A stretch of 64,000 nt of DNA from Archegozetes longisetosus (taxonomy: Eukaryota; Arthropoda; Arachnida; Sarcoptiformes; Trhypochthoniidae), in NCBI GenBank assembly GCA_018873245.2, contig JAEMBT020000008.1:5042001-5106000 (forward strand). The letters run 5' to 3'. Position numbers and translations under genes: made by a program. The notes beneath the pieces are model-generated. The model was not told where the DNA came from. It was given only the letters and a program-made list of their open reading frames with translations, and made no database searches. This document shows, piece by piece, positions 34,520 to 45,513 of this stretch; position 1 is the stretch's first letter, and each line of letters opens with the position of its first letter.

Positions 34520-35085
34520 TTGAAGTCTTAAAACATTAAGCGAAACTTGAATTGGTTTCTCATTCTATTAGCAATTAGATAATTTATCAAAATAAGTACT
34601 CACTGTTAATTCAATGATTTGTAGAAATAATAATTTATAAATTGTTTAAAAATTTTGTTAACTAATTAAATCTAACACATTTCTGATGCCAATCACTCTC
34701 TAAAGCTCACTATCTGTCACACAAACTGACTTATTTTGTTTTTGTAATAATTATATCATAATCGAATCATATGTCCAGCCAACAAATAATTAAGTCAATC
34801 GTATAAATACAGTTAAACTTTTTGCCAAACTTATTTTTATTGTAATAGACAAAACATTTGATATAGTTTTCCTACAAACTTCTATAAAACTTTATGCATA
34901 ATTTTGCCGCTTACTTCAACATAAAAATAATTTGAATAAGTCTTACCTGTAAAATAGATTACTGAGAAAGTATGAAATTCGAACTAATATTAATTAATTT
35001 GTTGATATAAAGTACAAAAAATGTAAATTTGAGGCCTAAAGATGTTCTACCTGTCAGTAATAATGTAATAAATGCAAAATGTAAC
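34520..35085. other. Upstream of bZIP-1, no further exon seen
   Basis: AT-rich. It aligns loosely with 38590-38900 upstream of bZIP-2 but lacks the extra exon found there at 38626-38731. Confidence 0.4.
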
Positions 35086-36188
35086 GGTTAGGTTTTACTT
35101 ATCGTGCTCCGCCCATACGGGAGGTCCTAGGACAGAACCATATATATATGTACTCGTCTTGGAAACCTGAGTTCATCGATACCCCACTTGAGACCTAAGG
35201 CACAGTTACAAAACGTTGGACCTGGGTTCATAACGTAAAATCAGGTAAAATGTGATAATTATATAGAGGGAAAAATAGTTAATAGGTCTAACTTTTTATA
35301 GAAAGACTCCAGAGTCCAAGTTGAGTACTAATAGACTGAAGCTCGCGTATCAAATATGGCGAGCCTAGGTCCAGCCCTTAGAGACTTCAACATTTTGTAT
35401 CTATCCCTTAGAATCCCAAGTGGGGTATCGATAGGGTGTCCTCCGCATAAACCCGATTCAAATTTGACCCAAACTTTTTTTATTTTAGCCCAATAGTCAT
35501 TTCACCCAAAATGACAAAAATAAAAATTCATTTTGACCCAATGTCACACTATAAATAATTTTTCAATGACTGACTATGCGTGAAGAAACGTACACAGTCT
35601 GTCCTTTTAACTTTCAAATTAAGACAAAGCAATTAAAGCCTTCTATATTTTCATATTCTAATCAAATGTTAAATAAATTACTCATCGATTCAAAATTTGA
35701 TACTTTGAAATAAACTTTTAATAATCACATCGGCTTTGCGGACGCATTTAGTTATCAAATACGTTTGCGATTAATGATTTTCATGACTTAACTATGAATT
35801 GAGAGTGTTTTACTTTTATTTTAGATCTAATCATTTAATAATTTTCTGTTTTTACGATTTATATAATTTTTCTATTTAATAGATTTGTTATATAATAGCA
35901 TTTGACAAAAACTTCAATCTGTACTCTTCTTTTAAAACATTGGGTCAAATCAAACTTGGGTCAATCAGGGATAGACCATCGATAGACTCATGTTGTTGAG
36001 TTGAATTAGCATACCAAATATGGTATGCCTAGGTTCCGTCTTTAGATACCTAGGCCCAACTTTTTGTAGCTAGGTCCTAGGGTCCCGAGTGGGATATCGA
36101 TGAACTCAAGTTGTTAAGACGAGTACATATAGGTGGTTCCGCCCTAGGACCTCCCATATGGGCGGATTATGATTAGTAAAACCTAACC
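35086..36188. mobile_element. Long-TIR foldback (non-autonomous DNA transposon) between the bZIP copies
   Basis: The ends are inverted repeats of about 140 bp. Left 35086-35226 begins GGTTAGGTTTTAC and continues through CCGCCCATA..GGGAGGTCCTAGG. Right 36050-36188 is its reverse complement with some divergence. A further partial copy in right-arm orientation lies at 35340-35440 (CAAATATGG..GCCTAGG.., then AGTGGGGTATCGAT). The left half is therefore itself a foldback. No open frame is seen inside. I found no clear target-site duplication, so the superfamily is undetermined. Confidence 0.75.
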
Positions 36189-37234
36189 ATAAGTACGAAA
36201 TAGATTGGATAAATAGATAATCATTTCAATCATTTCTTCTAATATGAAGTCACTAACAATCGGAGCAATTAATTGAATCAGACTTGAAGTGTATTCGTTC
36301 GTGTGTTTAACGATCCGATATAATAACCGAATCCACTCTATTCTAGGCATTACTGAGTTATAGGTAACTGAAGTAAAACTGCGCTCAATTTCGACACTTT
36401 AGTATCTGACTTGATGGCTTTAATAACTGACTCGAACAAATTAGCGGCCAAGTGACGTATTGATCTGTTTCAGAGTCTAACTCATTGATTATTAAATAAT
36501 CGACAAATTCGAACAAGCTTTGATAAAAATAATGACAATATACATCCTTCTGCTTCATCTATTTAGAAAATCTGAAAATGACATTCGATTAACACTGAGA
36601 GACAGCTCACAGACTGTCAATTCGCACAACTAAGTGGTCGACAACTCAGACATACCTCCGAATTATGAAGAGGCCACCAATGGTTATGTCATTCTATAGT
36701 TGACACCTTTTGTTAATATTTGTTATTCGAACTGAACATTTGTTAATTTGTCTTCAAAGTAATATAAAGTTGATCTATATATACTGAATGTTAGGTCAGT
36801 TGATGATTGAGTTTTCTCTATTTTTAAATAAAAGTTAAATGAAATCTGATTTTGCCCTCAAAGACTATTTTACTGATAGTTATTTTGATCCTTTTTTTGG
36901 AATAATACGAATTTTAAAAATATTTGAAAACTTTTTAATCAAACTTTAATGTGAAGTTGAGGAAAATAGAGTTGGTTCGAGAAATGAGTTTTTAAACTTA
37001 ACTGAAACACTATTTTTTGAAAGCATTTAATTGTAGAGGAAAAATCATTTGATAGACAATTTGATAAAACTGATAATTATCTTATTGTAATTGACCAAAA
37101 ATTTATTTTTTTATCACATAATTTTAAATTCATAAAATTTAGTTAAATTTAATCACAGTTTGCATTTAATAGATTTGAGATAGTTTGATCTAGTTTACTG
37201 TTAATAAGTGAATAAATGGCACTATAAAAGAAGC

Positions 37235-37279
<45 letters not shown>

Positions 37280-37379
37280 GTTGCCTCTTATTTTGAGTAA
37301 TAACCTGTGCGTCAATAGTACCAATCTGAAAGACAATTTTTGGACTAGTTGCAAGATAAGTAGTGCACTGGTTTTTTAT
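36189..37379. other. Intergenic region between the foldback element and bZIP-2
   Basis: AT-rich with an (ATA)n run at 37234-37277. No gene seen. The 37149-37502 minus frame is largely produced by the ATA run. Confidence 0.5.
37234..37277. repeat. (ATA)n microsatellite
   Basis: About fourteen uninterrupted ATA/TAA triplets. Confidence 0.9.
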
Positions 37380-37814
37380 GAAATAGTAAACTATATAGTT
37401 ATGAGATACTTTAATGAAATGGAATGTTGATTGTATAGGCTTAACGAAGAGGCACGTTTTGGTCTTAAGGTTTGAATTAGGAAAACTAAATTTTGAAAAC
37501 ACATTTTATAAGAGCATTATTAAATAATTGGTGATCTAGCGATTACATTCGCCATAACTGCAGATAAATGCTTATTAAGACTTACAACTTTAACAATTTC
37601 CTGGAACTAATTCTCCAATGTCTTACGTGTTTCTATATTTAATTGATCAAATTCATGTGGCACTATATACTTTTTATCACCTGCGTCACATTACCAGTTA
37701 TTATTTGAGCAGATTTTTCCATCTCCTGAATTATTTCTTTTCTCATTTGATTCATTTGATTTATTATTGCAATCGGCTCGAGCTCTTTGGGCTTTTGCTC
37801 ATGCCCTCCGGTTT

Positions 37815-38731
37815 TTACCTTGAGCTTTGCGTTCTTTCTCTTGAGCTTTGCGTTCTTTTTTTCTGGAGCTTTGCGTACTCTTTATTGAGCTTTGCGTTCT
37901 CTTCCTCCGTCATTTTCAGTTTGTTATTTAGTTCTTGATTCTGTTTCATCTTTTTAGCTCGATATTTTCGTTGGGCTTCATTGTTTTGTCTTTTTTTCTC
38001 TTTTGTTTGGATATTCTCTTTTTTGTTGGCTTGTTGACTAATTTCTTTAGTATCATTGACCACGAAGTTGTATATTGAAGGCGCAATCGAAGCCTCAGAA
38101 TGTGGTTGAGCTACACAAGAATCTTAGTGAAGGTTTTGGTTCAATTAAAGTTAACTCAATTGAAAACTTACGAGAGTCCAAGGTATTGTGTGGAGAAAAT
38201 AATGTATGCCTGTCACTGCTTTCTTCACTCCCTTGCATTTGTGGAAATTCTATCAAATTCGATTGACTGAATTCACTTGCATCGAGAAATAGCTCGTTAA
38301 TCGGTATATTCCGCATTAGTTCCAATGTTTCCCATTCACATTTAGTCACCATAGCAGTGATCATGGTTGTATTATCGGATGTCTTAGAACCTGAATTAAT
38401 TGAATTAAACTTTTAATCGTGGTCTATTGGTTTTCAATTCTATAAACATTTATTTTTAAGTCTACTGAAGCTAAGTTTTTCATCCAGCCAGATCAAGTTT
38501 TTCTAAGTAATCGCGTTGTTTTCAATAAGAGATATTTTGATAATTAAAAGTGAAGTAGTTTATTGGCTAAATAACTATTAAAAATCTTTCAAAATCATAT
38601 CTTTCAGTAGGCTTATGTTATTCACCAGGGGCAATGTCGTGTTGATTATCAGTTGTGTATTCGGACGTCTGCGAGCAATCGAATTGCGATCGGCTAGGCG
38701 CGGTCATGTTCTTATCCAGATAATCACTCAT
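37815..38731 (-). CDS. bZIP transcription factor, open copy (bZIP-2), with two possible first exons
   Basis: A nuclear DNA-binding factor. Exon 2 (38110-37815) follows a GTGTAG acceptor and encodes the basic region KKRQNNEAQRKYRAKK, which keeps N-x7-R. A short zipper follows with Leu at heptad spacing (QEL, AKL, AKL). It ends after two imperfect copies of RTQSSRE. Two exons can supply the N-terminus, both ending in phase 1 at good donors. 38364-38172 begins MITAMVTKCEW and is the homologue of bZIP-1 exon 1. 38731-38626 begins MSDYLDKNM and has no counterpart at bZIP-1. With the nearer exon the product is 162 residues. Compared with bZIP-1, the ancestral ATG of the nearer exon is changed to ACA, so a downstream ATG must be used. 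That may make the distal exon the working start. The subfamily is not clear. Confidence 0.6.
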
Positions 38732-38989
38732 CTAATATATCGAGCTGATAGAACTTTAAACTGAAGTCTTGTTTAAAAAATAACTAGTTAAGTTTTATAA
38801 GATTGAGTCAAAGCTAAATAAGTTTTATTAGTAAATTAGCATTTAACGAGTTTTCAAAATAAATGCTCAGTGTTAGCCCGAACTATGTAAGTACAAGTGA
38901 CTATAAATGTCTATCAAATACTTATTACAGACATCTAAATCTCACTATTAAAGTCTCCGTACTTTGTTTTGCTTCAATATATCTTATTC

Positions 38990-39070
38990 GATTATGACAT
39001 AATGCCTTATTCGATTGACTTAATGTCTTATTCGATTATGACATAATGTCTTATTCAATTATGACACAGT
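38990..39070. repeat. Imperfect tandem repeat of TTATTCGATTATGACATAATG-type units
   Basis: Three to four diverged copies of a unit of about 20-25 bases containing TTATTCGATTATGACAT. Confidence 0.7.
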
Positions 39071-39182
39071 TATGTCTTAGTTATTCTCATACGTATATTG
39101 AAGTATTCAAGTAAATACAGTCACAAATCACATATGCACTCTTGAGTCATTTGAACACATATTGGACAATAACATATGAATA

Positions 39183-39234
39183 TATACAGTGTTCATTTGT
39201 TATTAGTAAACTTCCTAGCCCGGAACACTGTATA
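39183..39234. repeat. Perfect 12-bp inverted repeat with 28-base loop
   Basis: TATACAGTGTTC at 39183-39194 and its exact reverse complement at 39223-39234. It lies 32 bases before the hAT-like element. It might be a small MITE remnant or a structured element. Confidence 0.6.
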
Positions 39235-39266
39235 ATCCAATCTATGCTGCCATGACATCTAGCTAG

Positions 39267-40308
39267 CAGCGCCGTAACCAGGATTTGAGCTCTGGCGGGC
39301 TAAGACTAGTTTTTTACTCATAGTGAAAAGGTTTTATTTCAATTAAAATATTTCAAATCAATAGAATTTTTCTGTTACAGTAGTTTACAACAAATGCGTT
39401 GACATTGATCTAAATCTAAAGCTACAGCTATTTCTCTTTCTATTGGCATTATTGCTAATCCATTCAACCTTTTATTTGACGGAATTTCTTAAGTATGTTC
39501 TAGTTTTAGGTGCATGTGTTTACGAAATGATATAATATCTTAAATGTATTATTTAGTTATTCATTTTTTTGATCAATAACAGCAAATATTCAATAAAAAT
39601 GATAAACTGAATGTATCTCAATAGACTTGTCGTGCATTAAGATATACGATGCGTCTGATGCATTAACGACTTCTAGCTTAATGCATAGAAGCGAGAAAAA
39701 GGTGTTTAAAGTAACACAATTTTCAAATGCATTTAAATCATTCACATTGAACAAAAGTCATTTAGTATCAGATTATTATTTTAAACAATTTTCAATAAAT
39801 AACACATCTAAGAAAATTTGTAAATCAAATCAAATAAACTTTAATAAAAAAACTAATTTACTAAAGTTTTGTTTGAAAAGCTTGTAAACAATTGATTCCC
39901 ATTATGTTAGATTTGCATAAATGATGGAAAAGTGAGTTAACTTACTCTTGTAACGCATAAATGCTAAATGACTCTTAGATGTATTGGTTTTTCTATAAAA
40001 ATCAAAAGCAATTTCTTTGCCAATTTAAAGATAATTTCCTTGTTAAGACATATGAAAATTTGTCTGAATGTAAAATAGGATCTAAACATTAATTTAGTGC
40101 AATAATCTGAAAAATCTTACATCTTGAGACGAGTCATTACTGAATCCAATGCATCATATATTACAGTTAGGTATTTGAAAAGTATTCAAGTCTATCATGT
40201 TTTTAAAAGATTGCAAACTAATCTATTGTTTCACTACTCAAACACACAATTTGCTGAAAATCTCTGGTGGTGCTATATTCCTTAGCCCCCTATATGGTTA
40301 CGGCACTA
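39267..40308. mobile_element. hAT-like non-autonomous element
   Basis: The left end reads CAGCGCCGTAACCAGG and the right end, read inward, TAGTGCCGTAACCATA, then GGGGGCTAAG, matching GGCGGGCTAAG on the left. The CAG/TAG start with a GCCGTAACC core is typical of many hAT-type short inverted repeats. The ~1.04-kb interior has no transposase, and the frame at 39627-39887 has no motif. I could not find a clean 8-bp target duplication, so this is an old or damaged copy. Confidence 0.6.
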
Positions 40309-40542
40309 GCAGTAGTTAATGTTTGAATCATAAATTTTAGTTCTGGAATAGGTACCTTTTAAATGTAGAATTTCACTTGAGCAATAGTGATTTAACACAA
40401 AAAATAGTACCAAACCATGAAACGGATGAAGGTTGTTTATATATTGGTTGCTAAGGAAACGAAAGTTTGCAATAAATTGCCGCTCAAACACTATTCAGAG
40501 TTCACAACAATAACAAATCAAAACAAAAATTAAGAAAAGACA

Positions 40543-41625
40543 ATGAGTTTGTGGTGCGATAAATATCGACCGACTACACTTTCCAAAGTAGATTACAATA
40601 AACAACAATCGGAACAACTAAAGCGATTGATATCAAACGGAAATTTTCCGCATTTGTTTATATTCGGGCCGTCGGGTTCAGGAAAGAAAACTCGAACTTA
40701 TGCTGTACTGAGAGAACTATTTGGGTCTGGAGTCGAAAAGTTGAGACTTGAACACAAGCAGTTCGAAACGAGTTATGGGCGAAAATTAGATCAAACCATA
40801 ATATCGAGTAACTATCACTTAGAAGTAAATCCCAGCGATTCAGGATTTCACGACAGAGTTATTATTCAAGAACTCATCAAAGACTTGGCCACCAATTCTA
40901 CTCTGACTGAAAAACACTCTTTCAAAGTTGTCGTGATTACTGAAGCCGACCGACTGACTCGTGAAGCTCAACATGCCTTAAGACGTACTCTCGAGAAGTA
41001 TGTGACCACTTGTCGGGTTATTTTGATTGGCGAAAGCTCTTCGCGAGTCACTCCAGCCGTCAAGTCTAGATGTCTTCTGATTAGAAACGCCTCGCCAACT
41101 GTTAAAGAAATATCTTCTATTCTGTTGACTATCGCTCGTAAAGAAGTGGTTAATTTGTCTCCAGAAGTGGCCGATAAGATAGCGAACGATTGCAGTCGGA
41201 ATTTGAGACGAGCGATACTCATGTTAGAGACATATAGTGTTCGTTCAGCTAATAGCAAGTCTGGTCTTAATGTACCACAACCTCAATGGAAGGAACAAAT
41301 CCTTTTGGTGGCCAAACGAATGCTTGAATCGCAGTCTTTGAAACGAATCGGTGAAATCCGAAATGCTTTCTTCCAATTGCAAACACATTTAGTTCCTCCC
41401 GAACTTATCATTAAAGTATTAACTCAAGAATTGCTTCCCAAGTGCTTAGACGACAATATGAAGAATAGATTGATTTCAATCGCTTCCGATTGTGAGCATA
41501 AGATGCGTTTGGGCTCCAAGCAGATTTTACATTTAGAAGCGTTTGCTGTCAAGTTTATGACTTTGTTTAAGAGTGCAGTCGAAGGCATTGATATGGATTG
41601 TGAAGAAAGTTTTGACTTCTATTAA
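40543..41625 (+). CDS. RFC3: Replication factor C subunit 3
   Basis: RFC3 is a small subunit of the clamp loader that opens PCNA and places it on primed DNA in the nucleus. It is an intronless gene of 360 residues, close to the human 356. The N-terminus SLWCDKYRPTTL matches the family. Walker A is GPSGSGKKT (about 42-50) with the GKKT typical of RFC3. Walker B is VVITEADRL, followed by the AQHALRRTLEKY helix that carries conserved arginines. The SRC motif is present as VKSRCLLIR. The C-terminal collar region is complete. The TAA is followed by AATAAA at 41802-41807. No defects are seen. Confidence 0.95.
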   Translation: MSLWCDKYRPTTLSKVDYNKQQSEQLKRLISNGNFPHLFIFGPSGSGKKTRTYAVLRELFGSGVEKLRLEHKQFETSYGRKLDQTIISSNYHLEVNPSDSGFHDRVIIQELIKDLATNSTLTEKHSFKVVVITEADRLTREAQHALRRTLEKYVTTCRVILIGESSSRVTPAVKSRCLLIRNASPTVKEISSILLTIARKEVVNLSPEVADKIANDCSRNLRRAILMLETYSVRSANSKSGLNVPQPQWKEQILLVAKRMLESQSLKRIGEIRNAFFQLQTHLVPPELIIKVLTQELLPKCLDDNMKNRLISIASDCEHKMRLGSKQILHLEAFAVKFMTLFKSAVEGIDMDCEESFDFY

Positions 41626-42143
41626 AATATTTCTCCCAATAACTGAATGATTTTGATTAGAAATTTTATATATTTTTGTAAATCTGCCTTTAATCGATTG
41701 ATATATTTATTATCTTAATACCATTCTCGTTAAGACTCAATGATGATTTTATCAAATCTCTTGTCAAAATTAATTGTAGGAAAATCTTTATGTTCATTAT
41801 AAATAAACTAATTGATTGCATCACATCCTTTCTTCCAGAGTCTCAGAACAATTAACTGATAAGATATGAGAATTGTTTCTCTGTGACGTATCTTACGATA
41901 ATATGAACTATTCATATCATAACTATTTAGCGTTTTAGCGTTGCGTATCTCTTAATAGTTTCATATCAAAGCAGACACATAATGACTGTTATGGTATGTT
42001 TTGTTATCGGCGTTTCTTCCTACTACAGCCAAACTATTAATTAATGGCATAGAGACGTCACCTGACTGTCAGGTTGAATGTATTTCTAATACAGCTCTAA
42101 CATAGCTTTTATTCAAACTATATTTATTAATTTATTTCTAAAC
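41626..42143. other. Intergenic region between RFC3 and the RING gene
   Basis: Includes the RFC3 3' UTR and AATAAA at 41802-41807, then a presumed promoter for the RING gene. No further gene seen. Confidence 0.5.
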
Positions 42144-42542
42144 ATGGGCTTCGATCTGAACCTTTTTGTTGATAATGTCGATGATGAACTGATGTGTTGT
42201 ATATGTACCGATGTGTTGAAAGATGCTGTTCAGCTAATGCCGTGTGAACATCTCTATTGTCGCGCATGTTTGGTCAATTGGTTTGAAAAGGCTCCCAAAA
42301 CTACGTGTCCTGTCGATGGAGCAGAAGTCAATCAAAGTAATATAACATCCGTGCCAAGAAGTATTCAGAACATGCTCTGCAAACTCAATGTCAAATGCGA
42401 TCATTGCAATAAAGTGATGAGATTAAGCAACTATGAGAAGCATAACTGTTTTCAAGAAATATTGTGTCAAATGGGAGATTATATCGACGAAATCGATAAG
42501 GTTTTGGTCGTTCTTGAATTGAACAACTTGAGTATTAAATAA
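42144..42542 (+). CDS. Short NRDP1/RNF41-like RING-finger protein (probable E3 ubiquitin ligase)
   Basis: A 132-residue intronless protein. Its N-terminus follows the RNF41/NRDP1 plan closely: MGFDLNLFVDNVDDELMC, then CICTDVLKDAVQLMPCEHLYCRACLVNWF, then TTCPVDGAEV, in which Asp follows the final CP pair as in NRDP1. Next is VPRSIQNMLCKLNVKCDHC, the linker into the first TRAF-type zinc finger, with ..YEKHNC completing it. NRDP1 itself is 317 residues and has a C-terminal USP8-binding domain that is absent here. The last ~25 residues are unrelated. The protein could be a truncated paralogue that keeps E2 binding, or a retrocopy. The ATG context (AACATGG) is good. Confidence 0.75.
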   Translation: MGFDLNLFVDNVDDELMCCICTDVLKDAVQLMPCEHLYCRACLVNWFEKAPKTTCPVDGAEVNQSNITSVPRSIQNMLCKLNVKCDHCNKVMRLSNYEKHNCFQEILCQMGDYIDEIDKVLVVLELNNLSIK

Positions 42543-43139
42543 GTTTAAAACTAAAATGATTCTCATCTAAGAAATAATTACTAACTCTCTTTTAAATTAA
42601 GATCTGTAATTAAATTATCTAAAATCCAATCTAATTGTGAATTGTTGTTTGTTTTGGATTTAAAAACTTTTAAAGCCCTGATAAGTTATCGTTTGATAAC
42701 GAGTATTACTAATGTAAGATTTCTCAATCCTAGCCATTTTAATGCTGTTTTCTGTTAGGCTTGGTTATCAATTCCTGCTTTATTTCAATTTAAAAATTGT
42801 TTCTCTAGTAATCATATCAAACTTAAATGTTATGATTCATAACAGTGTGAATGATTTGTTAATAATGCTATGTCTATGAACCCAAACGAGACTATAATCG
42901 TTCATAAAACCGTCAGTAAATATGAACAATTTTTTGCACAAACATGTAAAGATTAACAGCTTATCAATGATTAAACTAATTTTATTTGAGAGCAAATATA
43001 AGTCATAATTAAATATTCACTGATTCTGACTATTAATACTGAGCTTTAATGAATGGTAAACAAAACTAATGAAAAGGAAACAAAGACAAGTAATGCAATT
43101 TTCTAATAATACACTCGAATAGTTAATTATAATTCAAAG
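42543..43139. other. Intergenic region between convergent RING gene and THOC7
   Basis: About 600 bases of AT-rich DNA with no gene. Confidence 0.5.
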
Positions 43140-44424
43140 CTAATCATTTGTGTCCATCAAATTCGATTCTTCATCATTGACGACAATCACATCGTTCGGT
43201 TCAGATTCTTCTTCTGTATAAGAGAAACAAACAAATATTAGGATTTAAACGACGAAAAACTTTAAAAATATAACTCAATATAGAGTATATAGACTTATCT
43301 GCTCTTTCACACCTTTTATTATTGCAAATCTCACCCTTTGTTTAGTTTTTAAATTATTTGAAATATTCTAAGTGTAAGATAAGGCATTTTTAAACATCGG
43401 CTCAACTCAACCATTGAAGGTATCATTAGTGAACCTGATTCGCAATAGTAAAGAGCTTGAAAGAGAGGTAAAGATAGTGAAGTTTTCATACCATTGAGAA
43501 TATTCTGGAGCTGATGCGCGGCACCCAACAAGACTTGAAACTGTTTTCTTCTTCTCTCTAGCTTTCTCCATTTGATTCTTAGTGTCCTGTAATTGTTTGA
43601 TCTCATTTTCCAACTGTTGCAAACGAGCCATTGTCTCGCATCTGTCGGAATGTTTATTAATGACATTTGCCATGGCGTCATATTCGCACTTATTCTTTCT
43701 GATTCTCTTCGCTTCGACTAACTCTCGCTTACAATTAACTAATTTTTGTTGCGCTTCTATAATTGATTTGTCGATTTTCTTGTACAATGTCTCGTAGTTC
43801 TTCATCTCTTCTGAAATCATTTTCAAAGTTTGCTCCGACTTAGTCATTGATAGCTCGCATTGACTTAGAGTTAAAAGTATTCGCTCGTAATTCAAAACAC
43901 TATTCATATGACAAAAAACAATTTATTAATTGATTTGAATGAAAAACTAATTAAACTGTTGTTTGTAAGCGTTGAAAAGCTTTGGGTTTTCTATTCAAGT
44001 CATTCATCGATACCTGTCTTCGTGTGATTCATCGTCAGTCAGACACCATTTAATGAACTGTTTAAGTGCGAAATTAATTCTTCGATCGTCTCCAATGCCA
44101 TCGCCATCAATTAATAGTTTTCGTTTCATCACTTCATCTGTTAATTAAAAATCAATTTGAATGTTGAGATGAATAAAAATGTTCACTTTCACCAATGCCT
44201 ATATAATCAAAATTAATATCAAATAAATTGATTCAAACCGTCATTCATTTGTATGAGTTTTGATTTTTCTGTCATTTTTGTCAGTGTTGTTGATTGAAAT
44301 TAAACAATTGTAATTTTTAAATTAAGTTAGTTTTGCAGATATTTGTTGTTTTGTTTGTTTATATCCATTCATTAATAACGTTACACTTAAACCCCTTTTC
44401 TTGATTCTTACCGTGATCATTCAT
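43140..44424 (-). CDS. THOC7: THO complex subunit 7, with an apparent one-base frameshift
   Basis: THOC7 is a coiled-coil subunit of the THO complex, which couples transcription to mRNA packaging and export. Four exons are seen: 44424-44412 (only MNDH plus one base), 44137-44014, 43899-43492 and 43213-43140. Together they read VMKRKLLIDGDGIGDDRRIN, then FIKWCLTD, NYERILLTLSQCELSM, EAKRIRKNKCEYDAMANVI, LERRRKQFQVLL and an acidic C-terminus, all in the order of human THOC7. Within exon 3, near 43560, the frame must shift by one base between KNQMEKA and LERRRKQF. Removing one base gives 205 residues against 204 in human. The gene is otherwise clean, so an assembly indel or a recent mutation is the likely cause. 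Confidence 0.88.
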
Positions 44425-45440
44425 ATTGAGCTAAACTATTAAAATCACTATCTGTTTAAGCAACTTAATGTCAACTAAGTATTTGGGAATAAGAAAGTAA
44501 TTTCACCTAACGAAGGATTAGATTCAGCTTTTGCCAACTAAATAGAGGTAATAGGAAAGAGACTCAGGACTACTAACGACGTCATTACTTGTTATTTGAC
44601 TAAGTTGCATTGAATGCTGTGATTCTAAAGAGATAATCTGCATAAGAAATACTATAAAGACAAGTCTACCCTTTCAAATGATTTTGAGAAAAGCGGTCAA
44701 TTCAGTCCCTATTAATTGTTAAGTTATGTTGTTCTAACAAATTGCGATAAACTGAACACGTTTCTCATCTATCTAAAGCGACGCGATAAGCGAGCAAATA
44801 CTTATTTGCTTCAATAGCAAAAATTTTGCTTTCAGTTTTTTATCCATTTAATTGATGCCGATTTCGAGATAGGAGATCACATTAATGGAGACAAGAGAGA
44901 CGAAAACAGTATCGATTGATGGCTCAATTAATTGCTTAATAGAGAAACTAAAACAAAGGACGATTGACTGAAAAACATTCGTTGCACCTGACACAAGTTT
45001 TCAATGGGGTTAGTCTTAATTTAGTCAATTGTATTATTTGAAAAATTGCTTTTTGTATGATGGAGTCGTAAATATGAATAATTTTGTTTCGACAGCTAAT
45101 ACGCATAACCCTTGAGATTTAAATGCTCTTACTGGTTTCATACTGAACAATGGTTTCTGGAGGATACGTGATCATGTGAAAAAAAACCAGTAGCTTCTTT
45201 CGCCGGCTTCCAAAACAGCTAACTGCAAAATCCTAACGCTAAGCAGTCCCCAATCATTTGATAACTAGTTTAGTGAGTCCTTAGTTTAGTCAATCGTGTT
45301 TTTCCTAAAGATTACTTTTGACGATAGAATCATAAATATAAATTTTCTTTTGATAGGGTTACAATTATACGGATCTAGTCTCATATTGCTATTTTGACGG
45401 TTAAAATACGAGAAGAAAATTTCGACTGACCCTGTCAGCG
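44425..45440. other. Region upstream of THOC7, no gene, one diverged repeat pair
   Basis: Two diverged direct copies of about 80 bases lie near 45010-45095 and 45280-45360. Each runs from a TTTAGTCAAT motif to a GTCGTAAATATGAATAATTTT-like motif. No coding frame is recognised. Confidence 0.45.
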
Positions 45441-45513
45441 TCCGAGACGGCTCGAGAGTCTTTGGGTGCTTCGATCTCTAAACCAATTGAGAGAATGTTG
45501 GACTAGTTAATGA

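Noticed and set aside
43349-43681. A separate 110-residue minus-strand gene
   Set aside because: Only its middle (LERRRKQFQVLLGAAHQLQ) is meaningful. It is the second frame of THOC7 after the one-base shift, not a gene of its own.
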